From CAZPZZ01 sp964591245 (GTDB taxonomy: Bacteria > Acidobacteriota > Vicinamibacteria > Vicinamibacterales > UBA8438), in the NCBI GenBank assembly GCA_964591245.1, contig CAZPZZ010000010.1, forward strand, positions 1-52,027: a stretch of 52,027 nt of DNA. The letters run 5' to 3'. Below the pieces are notes generated by a model. That model was not told the DNA's origin and did no database searches. It worked only from the letters and a program-made list of their open reading frames with translations. This document shows, one piece after another, positions 40,454-48,792 of the stretch (position 1 is the first letter of the stretch; every line of letters starts with the position of its first letter). The translations under genes were made by a program, and so were the position numbers.

Positions 40454-40750
40454 ATGGACGAGGTGGTGAACCGTCTTTCCCGGGAGCTGGCCGCTGCCGT
40501 GGCGGCGGCTATTGCGGATGACCATCGGGTCGGTGCGTGTTACGAAAATGCCTTGACTGCCGGTTACTCTATGAAGGTATCGCTTGAGGCGGTGATTGGG
40601 TTTGCGCCCCGTTCCCCGAGCCAAGAGAATACGGCTGCCTCTCCATCCATACGAGAATGTGATCGGACAGTGAAATCTGCCGCGATCAGCTCGAAGGACA
40701 GGCGTTTTCTCCGCTCGCTCAGGATTGCGGCGGACGAAGCGAAGGCCTGA
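40454..40750 (+). CDS. Small protein of unknown family with strong expression signals
   Basis: The 98-aa product begins MDEVVNRLSRELAAAVAAAI, probably an amphipathic or Ala-rich helix, followed by a mixed region (RVGACYENALTAGYSMKVSLEAVIGF) and a basic tail ending in RSLRIAADEAKA. GAGGAG lies five bases before ATG 40454, and a near-consensus promoter lies about 140 bases upstream. There is no signal peptide or membrane helix. I do not recognise the family. A cytoplasmic regulatory or structural role is possible but cannot be inferred. The - strand frames here are not convincing. It converges with gpmI. Confidence 0.65.
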   Translation: MDEVVNRLSRELAAAVAAAIADDHRVGACYENALTAGYSMKVSLEAVIGFAPRSPSQENTAASPSIRECDRTVKSAAISSKDRRFLRSLRIAADEAKA

Positions 40751-40856
40751 CCGACAGTTCTTCCGGCGCGAGGAGGTTGAGTCTCATCGAGCCGCGTCCG
40801 GACCGTTACGTATTTCCACATCGTCTGAGATCGCGCCCGGTCATTTCTGGCGACGG

Positions 40857-42371
40857 TTACAGCACCATGATTAAGAGTTTCGTCGGCGCGCCATCACGCA
40901 GAGATCCGTTGGCCAGTGAGAGTCCTTCTTGGGGTTCTGCGCTAATGATGACTACCGGGACTGGATTTGTCGTGTGAGCGGTGTGAGGAGCGCTTCGTTC
41001 TTCATCCCAGAGTTGCTCTGCGTTCCCGTGATCGGCGGTAACGATGACAGTGCCTCCCGCTCGTCGCGCGGAGGTCACAATTCGATCGAGGCACCGGTCA
41101 AGTGTTTCGACGGCTGCGATAGTTGCCTCAAGTTGACCCGTGTGGCCCACCATATCTGCGTTGGCAAAATTACAGATGGTGACATCGTGCTTTCTGTGAT
41201 GAAGGTCGTCAACCAGGTGGTTGGTGATGGCTTCAGCGCTCATTGCGGGCTGTAAGTCATAGGTGGGTACGGAGGGAGAGGGGACGAGAATCCTGTCTTC
41301 GCCCGGAGCCGGTCGTTCTTCTCCACAGTTGAAGAAATAGGTCACGTGGGCGTATTTTTCCGTTTCGGCGAGCCTCAGGTTCGTGCAGCCGTGCGTCGTC
41401 AAGACTTCAGGGAGGCTTCCCGAGAACACTTGCGGGGAGAAGGCCATCGGTAGGCCATACGCGGCGTCGTACTCCGTGAGGGTCAGTACCCGGATATGTG
41501 GTGGGGTGGTTCGGGTGAATCCTTCGAAGTCGTCGTTTCCGAACGCTAGTGCCTGCGTGAGCTGTCTGGCGCGATCGGCGCGAAAATTGAAGAAGATAAC
41601 AGCATCGTCGTCGCGGAGGAGGCCGAGTGGCTGGTTTTCGCCGTTAGTGACGACACACGGCTTGAGAAACTCGTCCGTGACGCCGCGGGCATATGACTCC
41701 CCGACGAGGCGAATCGGGTCTGTGCCGCGGGTACCGATCCCCTGGGTCATGGCTTCATAGGCGCAGCGGGTTCGATCCCAGCGCTTGTCACGGTCCATGC
41801 CGTAATAGCGTCCGCAGACGGTGGCGACTTGTCCTGCCCCCACGTCGTCCAGCGTGCGTTGGAGCGTTGCGATGTAATCAGCGCCACCGGTTGGTGTGGT
41901 ATCACGGCCGTCTGTTAGCGCGTGCACCATGATGCGCCGCACGCCGCGTTGAGCAGCCATGCGGACGAGTGCTTCGAGATGCCGCTGGTGAGAGTGCACG
42001 CCCCCGTCAGAGAGCAGGCCGACGAAATGGAGGGTCCGGTCGGCAATGAGGCACGAGTCGACTACGGTCGTGAGCGATTCGATGGTTTCCAGCGCGCCGG
42101 TGGCGATGACCTGGTCGATACGTGTGAGGTCTTGAAAGACGACGCGGCCTGCGCCGAGATTCATGTGCCCCACCTCTGAGTTGCCCATTTGCCCGGGAGG
42201 GAGGCCGACGGCTTCTCCGCACGTCGTCAGCAAGGCAGACGGAAACCGGTCGCGCAGCTCGTGGTACACCGGGGTGTGAGCTTGGAGAATGGCGTTGCTC
42301 GTGCGGAGGTGACTCTCACCCCAGCCGTCGAGAACGACCAGGACAAGAGGTGGTCTGGTGACAGTGGGCAT
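40857..42371 (-). CDS. gpmI: 2,3-bisphosphoglycerate-independent phosphoglycerate mutase, shortened by an in-frame stop
   Basis: GpmI interconverts 3- and 2-phosphoglycerate with two Mn ions. From ATG 42371 it is 504 aa. VVLDGWG, the nucleophile S65 in QMGNSEVGHMNLGAGR, and the late ligand blocks (NFANADMVGHTG, VTADHGNAEQ) are present. The chain ends at TAA 40857-40859 after LRDGAPTKLLIMVL. The next codons in the same frame read PSPEMTGRDLRRCGNT and stop at 40806, and EMTG is the conserved end of GpmI proteins. One base change (GAA to TAA) would explain it. Losing this tail may or may not harm activity. TATATT lies nine bases before the ATG. Confidence 0.92.
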   Translation of the reverse strand: MPTVTRPPLVLVVLDGWGESHLRTSNAILQAHTPVYHELRDRFPSALLTTCGEAVGLPPGQMGNSEVGHMNLGAGRVVFQDLTRIDQVIATGALETIESLTTVVDSCLIADRTLHFVGLLSDGGVHSHQRHLEALVRMAAQRGVRRIMVHALTDGRDTTPTGGADYIATLQRTLDDVGAGQVATVCGRYYGMDRDKRWDRTRCAYEAMTQGIGTRGTDPIRLVGESYARGVTDEFLKPCVVTNGENQPLGLLRDDDAVIFFNFRADRARQLTQALAFGNDDFEGFTRTTPPHIRVLTLTEYDAAYGLPMAFSPQVFSGSLPEVLTTHGCTNLRLAETEKYAHVTYFFNCGEERPAPGEDRILVPSPSVPTYDLQPAMSAEAITNHLVDDLHHRKHDVTICNFANADMVGHTGQLEATIAAVETLDRCLDRIVTSARRAGGTVIVTADHGNAEQLWDEERSAPHTAHTTNPVPVVIISAEPQEGLSLANGSLRDGAPTKLLIMVL

Positions 42372-42380
42372 ATGCGATGG

Positions 42381-42386
42381 AATATA
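42381..42386 (-). promoter_or_regulatory. TATATT -10 for gpmI, leaderless layout
   Basis: TATATT ends nine bases before ATG 42371. The nearest GAGG lies upstream of the hexamer, too far to act as a ribosome binding site. Confidence 0.55.
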
Positions 42387-42517
42387 GCCTCGCCAGCATC
42401 GCGGGCAAAAAGGAGCGGATGATATCACGAAGGTCGCCGTGACAGAGATGGAACCCGCTCAAATTGAAAGAGTTGCGGAGATGTCTCTTTCGTTGACTTG
42501 CAGAGAGGGGGTTACCT

Positions 42518-43567
42518 ATGATCAGCCATATGTCGGAGAAGATGTCTCTCCATCTGAGGATTCCTCGTTTGTGGGTCTTGGTGCTTGTCGTGCTCGTGGC
42601 CATTGGAAACGGAGTAGCCCACGGACAAGCGGAAACGACGGAGGCTCAGGAGTCCGAGATTGTTTCGTTGGCCACGGTCGTCGGAGCCGCGTTGCAGGGA
42701 CAGATTGTGCCCACCGATGAGCCATTCGGATGGGCGAATGATTTTCTGAAGAGTAGCGAGCAAACGACCTTCGTGCCGTTCACGATCTCCGTGGACACCG
42801 GGAAGCTGAGCACGTCACGAGTGGCGATGTATCTCTTCGTCGTGCCCCAAGGGGTTGGAGTGCAGCCCGGGGCCGACGGAACGGATCTGGAGTTTCCGGA
42901 TCCCGTATTCGAAGACGGGTACCATCTGTCGCTCGGCGCGCCGACAGAGGAGGGCGTCTATGAGATCCGTCGCGGGTTCTGGGTGCCGGCCGGCGACTAT
43001 GATGCGTATGTTGCGCTGAGTGAGAGTGACGTCGCCGACGGGGCGGAGCCGGCGACGATGATGCTCAAGAAAACGCTCTCCGTTCCTGATCTTTGGACTG
43101 GTCAGCTTGCTACAAGCAGTGTCATTCTTGCCGACCGGATCGAGTCGTTGACGGCGCCACCGCCACCTGACCAACTCATCGCGAACCCGTATACGCTGGG
43201 CATGATGCGAATCGTGCCAAAGTCGGTTCCCGTGTTTCTCACCGACGAGGAGTTCTCGCTGGTGATGCTGGTCTATAACCCGGAGGTGGATCCGAGGGGG
43301 ATGCCGGACGTGAGTGTCGATTACACGTTCAATACCCGAATGGCGGGCGGTCTCGAGTTTTTCAACCGTACCAATCCGCAAACGTTCAATCAGCAAACAC
43401 TCCCTCAGGGGTTCGACCTGAGGGCCGGACATCAGCTGGTGGCGGGCCAAGCGATCCCGTTGTCTTCGTTCCCGGCGGCCGAATATCGACTCGACATTAC
43501 CGTGACTGATAACTCCAGTGGTGTGTCACTAACGCGGATCGTCGATTTCTCCGTCGCGGAGTTCTGA
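42518..43567 (+). CDS. Exported protein of unknown function
   Basis: The ATG at 42518 follows AGAGGGGG at six bases. The 349-aa protein has an N-terminal signal peptide or anchor (VLVLVVLVAIGNGVAHGQA). The rest is beta-rich with no cysteines that I can see. The C-terminal 60 residues (LPQGFDLRAGHQLVAGQAIPLSSFPAAEYRLDITVTD) resemble the final Ig-like module of exported acidobacterial proteins that also carry GWxTD or VWA regions. I know no defined function. It lies 36 bases before the outer membrane protein gene, suggesting a shared transcript. Confidence 0.7.
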   Translation: MISHMSEKMSLHLRIPRLWVLVLVVLVAIGNGVAHGQAETTEAQESEIVSLATVVGAALQGQIVPTDEPFGWANDFLKSSEQTTFVPFTISVDTGKLSTSRVAMYLFVVPQGVGVQPGADGTDLEFPDPVFEDGYHLSLGAPTEEGVYEIRRGFWVPAGDYDAYVALSESDVADGAEPATMMLKKTLSVPDLWTGQLATSSVILADRIESLTAPPPPDQLIANPYTLGMMRIVPKSVPVFLTDEEFSLVMLVYNPEVDPRGMPDVSVDYTFNTRMAGGLEFFNRTNPQTFNQQTLPQGFDLRAGHQLVAGQAIPLSSFPAAEYRLDITVTDNSSGVSLTRIVDFSVAEF

Positions 43568-43603
43568 GGTGTGACTGTCCGGTGACCTGTGAGAGAGATC
43601 GTC

Positions 43604-45505
43604 ATGTCTAGGCATTGCGCACTCGTCATAGGAGTAATCGTCTCGGTTCTAGGCGAGGTGGGCGTTGCAGTGGGCCAGGGGCATGGAAATGAATCCAGCT
43701 CACCGCATGCCGTACGAGCGAGACATACCGCGGCTGCCGTGTCTGGAGTCATCTCCGGCGCGGTGACCGACGCTGTTGGTTCTCCTCTGGATGGGGTGAT
43801 GGTTTCCGCCTTCGGTCCTTCGGGGGCCGAACTAGCCCTCTCAGATAGGGCGGGACGGTTCACTCTCTCATCACTTGCGCCTGGTGCGTACCACATTCAG
43901 GCTCACCTGGCTGGATTTGCCTCTTCACCGAGCCAGATCGTCTCGGTCTCGGCCGGTATGCAGGCTGTGCACGCGATTACGCTGAGCCCCGTGGCGGCTT
44001 CCGCATCGGTTCAGGCGCTCTCGGCGGAGTTGGGGGTGCCGAGAACCGGTCCCGTGACGCGGGAGCAGACTGATACAGGAGGCTCGCCGGCTGTGGCTTC
44101 AGTGCCACACGATCATGGCGAGAAGGCGTGGCGCCTCCGTCGGCTCAGGCGTAGTGTCCTGAAAGAGACAGCGACCCGGCTGGTTGGGGACGCGGCTGAG
44201 CCGGCGAGTTTTCAACCCGGACGGGTATTCGCCGATGCGGGGGGGGGGGCGAGCGTGCTGCGTGGGTTCCCGGTCAGGGGTGAAGTCAATCTGCTGACCC
44301 GCGGCACAGTGCCATCGTCTAACTCTTTGTCTGAGGTGACGCGGCCTGGGGGAATTGCGAACCTATCCGTGGGGGCTCCCCTCTGGTTGGGGGATTGGAC
44401 GGCGCAGGGGGCGATGACGACGGGTGACGTGATGACCTGGGTTGTGTCTGGTTCGTATGTTGCGGACGAGGCTGCCGATTCAGCGCATCAAGTTTCGCTC
44501 GACGTCGGGTATGGACGTCAGCATTATAGGGGCGCGAATCCAGCCGCGATGACAGTGGCTCCTGAGACGAGGTACGCCGCCAGCTTCGGTGCGTCTGACC
44601 GCTGGAAGGTCTCGCCGTGGTTGACACTCGATTATGGCGGGCGCTACGCCACGTACGGATACGTGGAGGAAGAGGGACTGTTCAGTCCCCACGCGGCGGT
44701 CACGTTGACGCCGGTCTCTGGGTTCCGCATGCGGTTCACGGGTGCCCAGGAGAAGGTAGCCCCAGGGGCGGAAGAATTTTCGCCTCGAGTGAGCACCGGG
44801 CTCTGGTTGCCACCCGAACGCACCTTTGCGGCTTTTTCTTCCACTCGAGAGCTGCATCCAGAGCGGACACGGCACCTGGAAGTTGGTTTCGAACAGGATA
44901 TTGCTGAGAATTACGTCGTCGGAGTCAGCCGGTTCTACCAAGATGTCACGGACCAGATGGCGACGCTGTTCGGTGTTGATGAGTACGGCAATGCTCCCAC
45001 CGGCCATTACTACCTGGCGCGGGCTGGGTCCTACACCAGTCGTGGGTGGATTCTGACGCTGCGGCGTCAACTCGGCAGACGTGTCAGTGGGTCAGTCGAT
45101 GTCACGATTGCCGATGCACAGTGGGTCCAAGCCGGTGCGGACGCCGCACTGGGGGATGTGGTGGTTGGTGCGATACGGCCGACGGTCGAGGCGTTCCATG
45201 ATGTGAGTGGAACCGTGGAGACCGAGTTCCCGGAGACGGCGACCCGGGTATTCGTCCGCGTCCGTGTCAATGATGCTTTCGTTCAGACCGGATCTGATGG
45301 TCAGGCAATTGGTCTGGACACCCGCTTCGATGTGGTTGTGCACCAGGCGCTCCCCTTCTCCCTGCTGGACGGGAGCCAATGGGCGGCCATGATTGCTGTG
45401 CGGAGCCTCTTCTTCGATCCGAGGCGTACGGCGTCCATGTTCGATGAGCTTTTTGTTGTTCGTCCGCCCAAGCAAGTCGTCGGTGGCCTTGTCGTCCACT
45501 TCTAA
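43604..45505 (+). CDS. Outer membrane beta-barrel with N-terminal carboxypeptidase-regulatory-like domain
   Basis: I prefer ATG 43604 (GAGAGAG upstream) to GTG 43589. The 633-aa protein has a signal peptide (LVIGVIVSVLGEVGVAVGQ), then a carboxypeptidase D regulatory-like Ig fold (about 50-130; GAVTDAVGSPLDGVMVSAF, DRAGRFTLSSLAPGAYHIQ). A beta-strand-rich region follows to a final strand ending in Phe (GGLVVHF), the usual signal for outer membrane insertion. It resembles acidobacterial TonB-dependent receptors, but I see no TonB box and only a weak plug-like stretch near 215-235. A run of eleven G lies in the gene near residue 212. Confidence 0.72.
   Translation: MSRHCALVIGVIVSVLGEVGVAVGQGHGNESSSPHAVRARHTAAAVSGVISGAVTDAVGSPLDGVMVSAFGPSGAELALSDRAGRFTLSSLAPGAYHIQAHLAGFASSPSQIVSVSAGMQAVHAITLSPVAASASVQALSAELGVPRTGPVTREQTDTGGSPAVASVPHDHGEKAWRLRRLRRSVLKETATRLVGDAAEPASFQPGRVFADAGGGASVLRGFPVRGEVNLLTRGTVPSSNSLSEVTRPGGIANLSVGAPLWLGDWTAQGAMTTGDVMTWVVSGSYVADEAADSAHQVSLDVGYGRQHYRGANPAAMTVAPETRYAASFGASDRWKVSPWLTLDYGGRYATYGYVEEEGLFSPHAAVTLTPVSGFRMRFTGAQEKVAPGAEEFSPRVSTGLWLPPERTFAAFSSTRELHPERTRHLEVGFEQDIAENYVVGVSRFYQDVTDQMATLFGVDEYGNAPTGHYYLARAGSYTSRGWILTLRRQLGRRVSGSVDVTIADAQWVQAGADAALGDVVVGAIRPTVEAFHDVSGTVETEFPETATRVFVRVRVNDAFVQTGSDGQAIGLDTRFDVVVHQALPFSLLDGSQWAAMIAVRSLFFDPRRTASMFDELFVVRPPKQVVGGLVVHF
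44239..44249 (+). repeat. Run of eleven G inside the outer membrane protein gene
   Basis: The tract codes for a Gly triplet between ADA and ASVLRG. In its present length the frame is open. Gain or loss of one or two G would truncate the protein before most of the barrel. Confidence 0.8.
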
Positions 45506-45787
45506 CTCGTTGTTTCTTTAAGCTAAGACTTATCCAATATTCTGTATTTGTCCGTCCTGATTTTTGGATTTTGTGCATTCAGGATAGGGCTGTACAGGGG
45601 AAAGAGCGTCGTCCGCATCGGCTTGTACCGAAAGTGACGTACCGCCGTGAAAGTGGCGTGGCTCCAATCGAAGGGTTGAGATGGGATGCTGTGTCGGCGC
45701 GGCATGTATCTGGAATAGCCTTTGCAATTGTTCCATCTTGGTAAGGTGAGCCTGGACCGTAGGCTCTCGCATTCTGCAATCACCTTG

Positions 45788-48661
45788 ATGACTCGCTTAT
45801 CACGTCGCTCTTGGGCACGTCGCAATCGTTGGGGCCGTTGGGTTCCTCCGGTGTTGGCTGTGATCCTGGTGGCAGTTCTCATTTGTTTGGCCTCTGCCAA
45901 CGTTGTGGTGCGGGCCAACTGGACTGAGATAGTCGATGGCGTGCTTTGGAGTGACCTTTCAGAGGGGGTGACGGCGGTTGCGATCGGTGAGGGCGAGGCC
46001 GGTCAGATTGCCGGCATTCGGCGCGGGGATGTGCTGCTGGCCATCGACGGGATACCGGTCCAGGGGACAGCCGACGTTGTGAGCGCGCTGCATGGGGGGC
46101 AGCAGGACCCCCAATTGACTTATACGCTCTTACGGCTTGGAGAGCAGCGTCTGATTGAGGTGACGCTCCGTCCGATCACCGTGGGGCAGCCACGAGTTTA
46201 CTTCGTGCTGGTGGCCATCGGGATGTTCGCACTTCTCGTTGGCGTATCGGTCAGATTGCGACGGCCTGGAACCCCGGCGACCCTGCACTTCTTTTGGCTC
46301 AGTGTTGCGCTGTTTGGCATGTTTGCGTTTTCGTTCAGTGGCCGGCTGGATCGGCTTGATTGGGTGTTCTATTGGGCCGATGCCATTTCCACCTTGGTAC
46401 TGGCCCCGATGTTCGTGCATTTTGCCTTGGTGTTTCCGGAACGCGCGCCTGGTCCGATTCGGAACAGACTCGGGCGGCTGCTGCTGCCAATCGTCTATGC
46501 GCCCGCCGTCGTTCTCGGGATTACCCAGGCTACGGTTCTGGCTGGCGACGCCGGGGCCGCGGTGTTCACTGCGGCGATTGAGGCTGTCTGGCGACTCGAG
46601 TTGGTGTATTTGGCTGCGGGGGTGAGCAGTGGCCTGGCGTTGATGATCCTTACGTTGCGGCGGGTTCCGTCGGTGACCTCAAAGCGGCAATTGCGATGGA
46701 TCGTCGGCGGGGCTGTGCTCGGTGGCCTGCCCTTTACATTGGGTTATGCGTTTCCATGGACCCTTGGTTTTGAGGCGATTCCGCTTGATGTTGCGGCCAT
46801 TCCTCTGGGCCTCATCCCCCTCGCCTTTGCCTCGGCTATTGTGCAATATCGCCTGAGGGATGTTGAGGTCATCATCAAGCGCGGGGTCGTGTATACGGCC
46901 GCCATCTCTGCGATGGTCCTGATTTACCTTGGGCTCGACAGCCTTGCCCGCGAGGTCTTTCTCGACGACTCTGACGGTCACAACTCGATCATCGCCTTGC
47001 TTGCGACAGCGGTCGTCGTGCTGGTGGCGAGCCCGGTGAAGAATGCGATCCAGTTGATGCTCGATCGAGTGTATTACCGGGACCAGTATGACTATCGGCG
47101 CGCTCTTGTTGGATTTGCTCGTGATCTGAACAGTGACCTTGACTTGGACCGTTTGGCGAAGCGGCTCGTGGCGCGAATCACCGAGACTCTCGTGCTCGAC
47201 CGTGTGGCGTTGATGTTGGCGTCACGCAATCGGGATGATGCCTTTCGGGCGTCTCATAGCAACCACGGATTGGTTTCTGCTTGGCCCGTCGTGGAGCGCA
47301 CCTCTGGTATCGGGCGTCGCCTGGTGGACGGACAGACCGTCATGCTTGACGAGCCGCTTTGGGGGAGTTCGTATCCGTCGACGGAGGTAGATTCTTGGAG
47401 TGCGCATGGGATTCACTACTTTGTCCCCTGCGTCGCTGAAGAGGGGACTATTGCCGTGTTGGCCTTGGGGGCGAAGACGACTGGAGAGCCCCTGAGCAGC
47501 GAAGATGTCGCGCTGCTCGCTGCTGTGGCCGGGCAGGTCGCGACAGCAATCGAGAACGGACGCCTGTACAGCCAACTTCAAGACAAGGCCGCTGAGGTCG
47601 ATCGCATACGGGAGTTCAATGAGAATATTGTTGAGTCGCTGAATGATGGTCTGGCCGTACTTGATCTGGATGATCGCGTGGTGCGATGGAATGCTGCGCT
47701 TGAGCGGATCTACGGGGTGCCGCATGAGGTGGCAATAGGCCAGCCGCTTGCCGACGTATTCGATCAGTCGTTTACCGAGCAGTTCGAACGCGCAAGTCAG
47801 GAGGATGGTGGCACTTTCTACCGGGTCCCACTTGTGTCCCGGCACGAGGAATCTCGACAGTTACTAGTGAACGCAGCGGTGGCTCCGCTCCGCACCTCTG
47901 AGGGTCTCACCACGTTCACCATGCTCATCGTGGAAGACATTACGGCCCGCGTTGAACTGGAGGAACAGCTCCAGTTGGCCGACAAGATGGCGTCCGTTGG
48001 TTTGCTTGCGGCAGGTGTTGCGCATGAGGTCAACACGCCGCTCACCGGCATTTCGAGTTTTACGCAAATGTTGCGAGAGAGCACCGAAGCCGGCGATCCG
48101 AGAATTCCTCTTCTCGAGAAGATTGAGACGCAGACCTTTCGCGCGGCGAAGATCGTGAATGGCCTGCTTAATTTGGCCAGGCCAGGCCAGACCGATGTTT
48201 CAGGACCCCTTGATGCAAACACGGTGATGAGTGACGTCCTCGGGTTACTGGAGCACCAACTCAAGACATCGAACATCCAGCTCAGGCGGGAACTGTCGAC
48301 AACATCGCCCATTGTTCACGGGGTCGAGTACAAGCTGCAGCAGGTGTTCTTGAACCTGTTCCTGAATGCTCGCGATGCTATGCCGGATGGGGGGTGTCTG
48401 TCGGTTCGCTCTCGGGTGGAGCGTGAATGGGCCGTGATTGAAGTCGTGGATACGGGGATTGGCATCGCTGATGCGGATCTGTCGAGAATCTACGATCCCT
48501 TCTTCACTACCAAGGTGGTTGGCCAGGGGACTGGACTCGGGTTGTCGATTACCTATGGGGTAATTAAGGAACACCAGGGACGCATCGAATGTCAGAGCCG
48601 GCCTGGCGAGGGCACGCGGTTTCTGGTGTCTCTGCCATTGCATGCGCAGGCTCAGATGTAA
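45788..48661 (+). CDS. Membrane histidine kinase: PDZ, multi-TM, GAF, PAS, HisKA, HATPase
   Basis: From ATG 45788 it is 957 aa; TTG 45722 and GTG 45746 are in-frame alternatives and none has a good ribosome binding site. Order: TM helix (about 17-37), a PDZ-like domain (about 50-125; GQIAGIRRGDVLLAIDGIPV), seven to eight helices (about 135-385), GAF-like region (about 425-545), PAS (about 570-690), HisKA with H746 in AAGVAHEVNTPLTGI, and an ATPase domain with LNARDAMPDGG, VDTGIGI and GTGLGLSI. The H-box resembles NtrB/ZraS-type kinases. The PDZ after one helix probably faces the periplasm and may sense misfolded or C-terminal peptides. The response regulator follows 131 bases downstream. Confidence 0.92.
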   Translation: MTRLSRRSWARRNRWGRWVPPVLAVILVAVLICLASANVVVRANWTEIVDGVLWSDLSEGVTAVAIGEGEAGQIAGIRRGDVLLAIDGIPVQGTADVVSALHGGQQDPQLTYTLLRLGEQRLIEVTLRPITVGQPRVYFVLVAIGMFALLVGVSVRLRRPGTPATLHFFWLSVALFGMFAFSFSGRLDRLDWVFYWADAISTLVLAPMFVHFALVFPERAPGPIRNRLGRLLLPIVYAPAVVLGITQATVLAGDAGAAVFTAAIEAVWRLELVYLAAGVSSGLALMILTLRRVPSVTSKRQLRWIVGGAVLGGLPFTLGYAFPWTLGFEAIPLDVAAIPLGLIPLAFASAIVQYRLRDVEVIIKRGVVYTAAISAMVLIYLGLDSLAREVFLDDSDGHNSIIALLATAVVVLVASPVKNAIQLMLDRVYYRDQYDYRRALVGFARDLNSDLDLDRLAKRLVARITETLVLDRVALMLASRNRDDAFRASHSNHGLVSAWPVVERTSGIGRRLVDGQTVMLDEPLWGSSYPSTEVDSWSAHGIHYFVPCVAEEGTIAVLALGAKTTGEPLSSEDVALLAAVAGQVATAIENGRLYSQLQDKAAEVDRIREFNENIVESLNDGLAVLDLDDRVVRWNAALERIYGVPHEVAIGQPLADVFDQSFTEQFERASQEDGGTFYRVPLVSRHEESRQLLVNAAVAPLRTSEGLTTFTMLIVEDITARVELEEQLQLADKMASVGLLAAGVAHEVNTPLTGISSFTQMLRESTEAGDPRIPLLEKIETQTFRAAKIVNGLLNLARPGQTDVSGPLDANTVMSDVLGLLEHQLKTSNIQLRRELSTTSPIVHGVEYKLQQVFLNLFLNARDAMPDGGCLSVRSRVEREWAVIEVVDTGIGIADADLSRIYDPFFTTKVVGQGTGLGLSITYGVIKEHQGRIECQSRPGEGTRFLVSLPLHAQAQM

Positions 48662-48757
48662 ACGGTGTCGCTGGGCAGGGTAGCGTGCGAGAGCAGTGGT
48701 ATTTCTCGTAACCAAGATATCGTCTCGACCCCGAGGAGCTGGAGTTCGACTAGGCCG

Positions 48758-48771
48758 GGTGACGGGTCACC
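48758..48771. repeat. Operator-like palindrome before the response regulator gene
   Basis: GGTGAC-GG-GTCACC ends 21 bases before ATG 48793, in the 131-base gap between kinase and regulator. It could be a protein binding site or a small hairpin. There is no sigma-54 -24/-12 pair that I can recognise nearby. Confidence 0.4.
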
Positions 48772-48792
48772 GCACCTGAGAGCAGATCGCCA

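Noticed and set aside
40857..40859. Selenocysteine or pyrrolysine at the gpmI stop
   Set aside because: The codon is TAA, not TGA or TAG, so recoding by those systems is excluded even though selD is present.
45559..45600. TCCTGA...TCAGGA inverted repeat after the barrel gene as a terminator
   Set aside because: Only six pairs with a long AT-rich loop and no T run behind the stem. It could be chance in AT-rich sequence.
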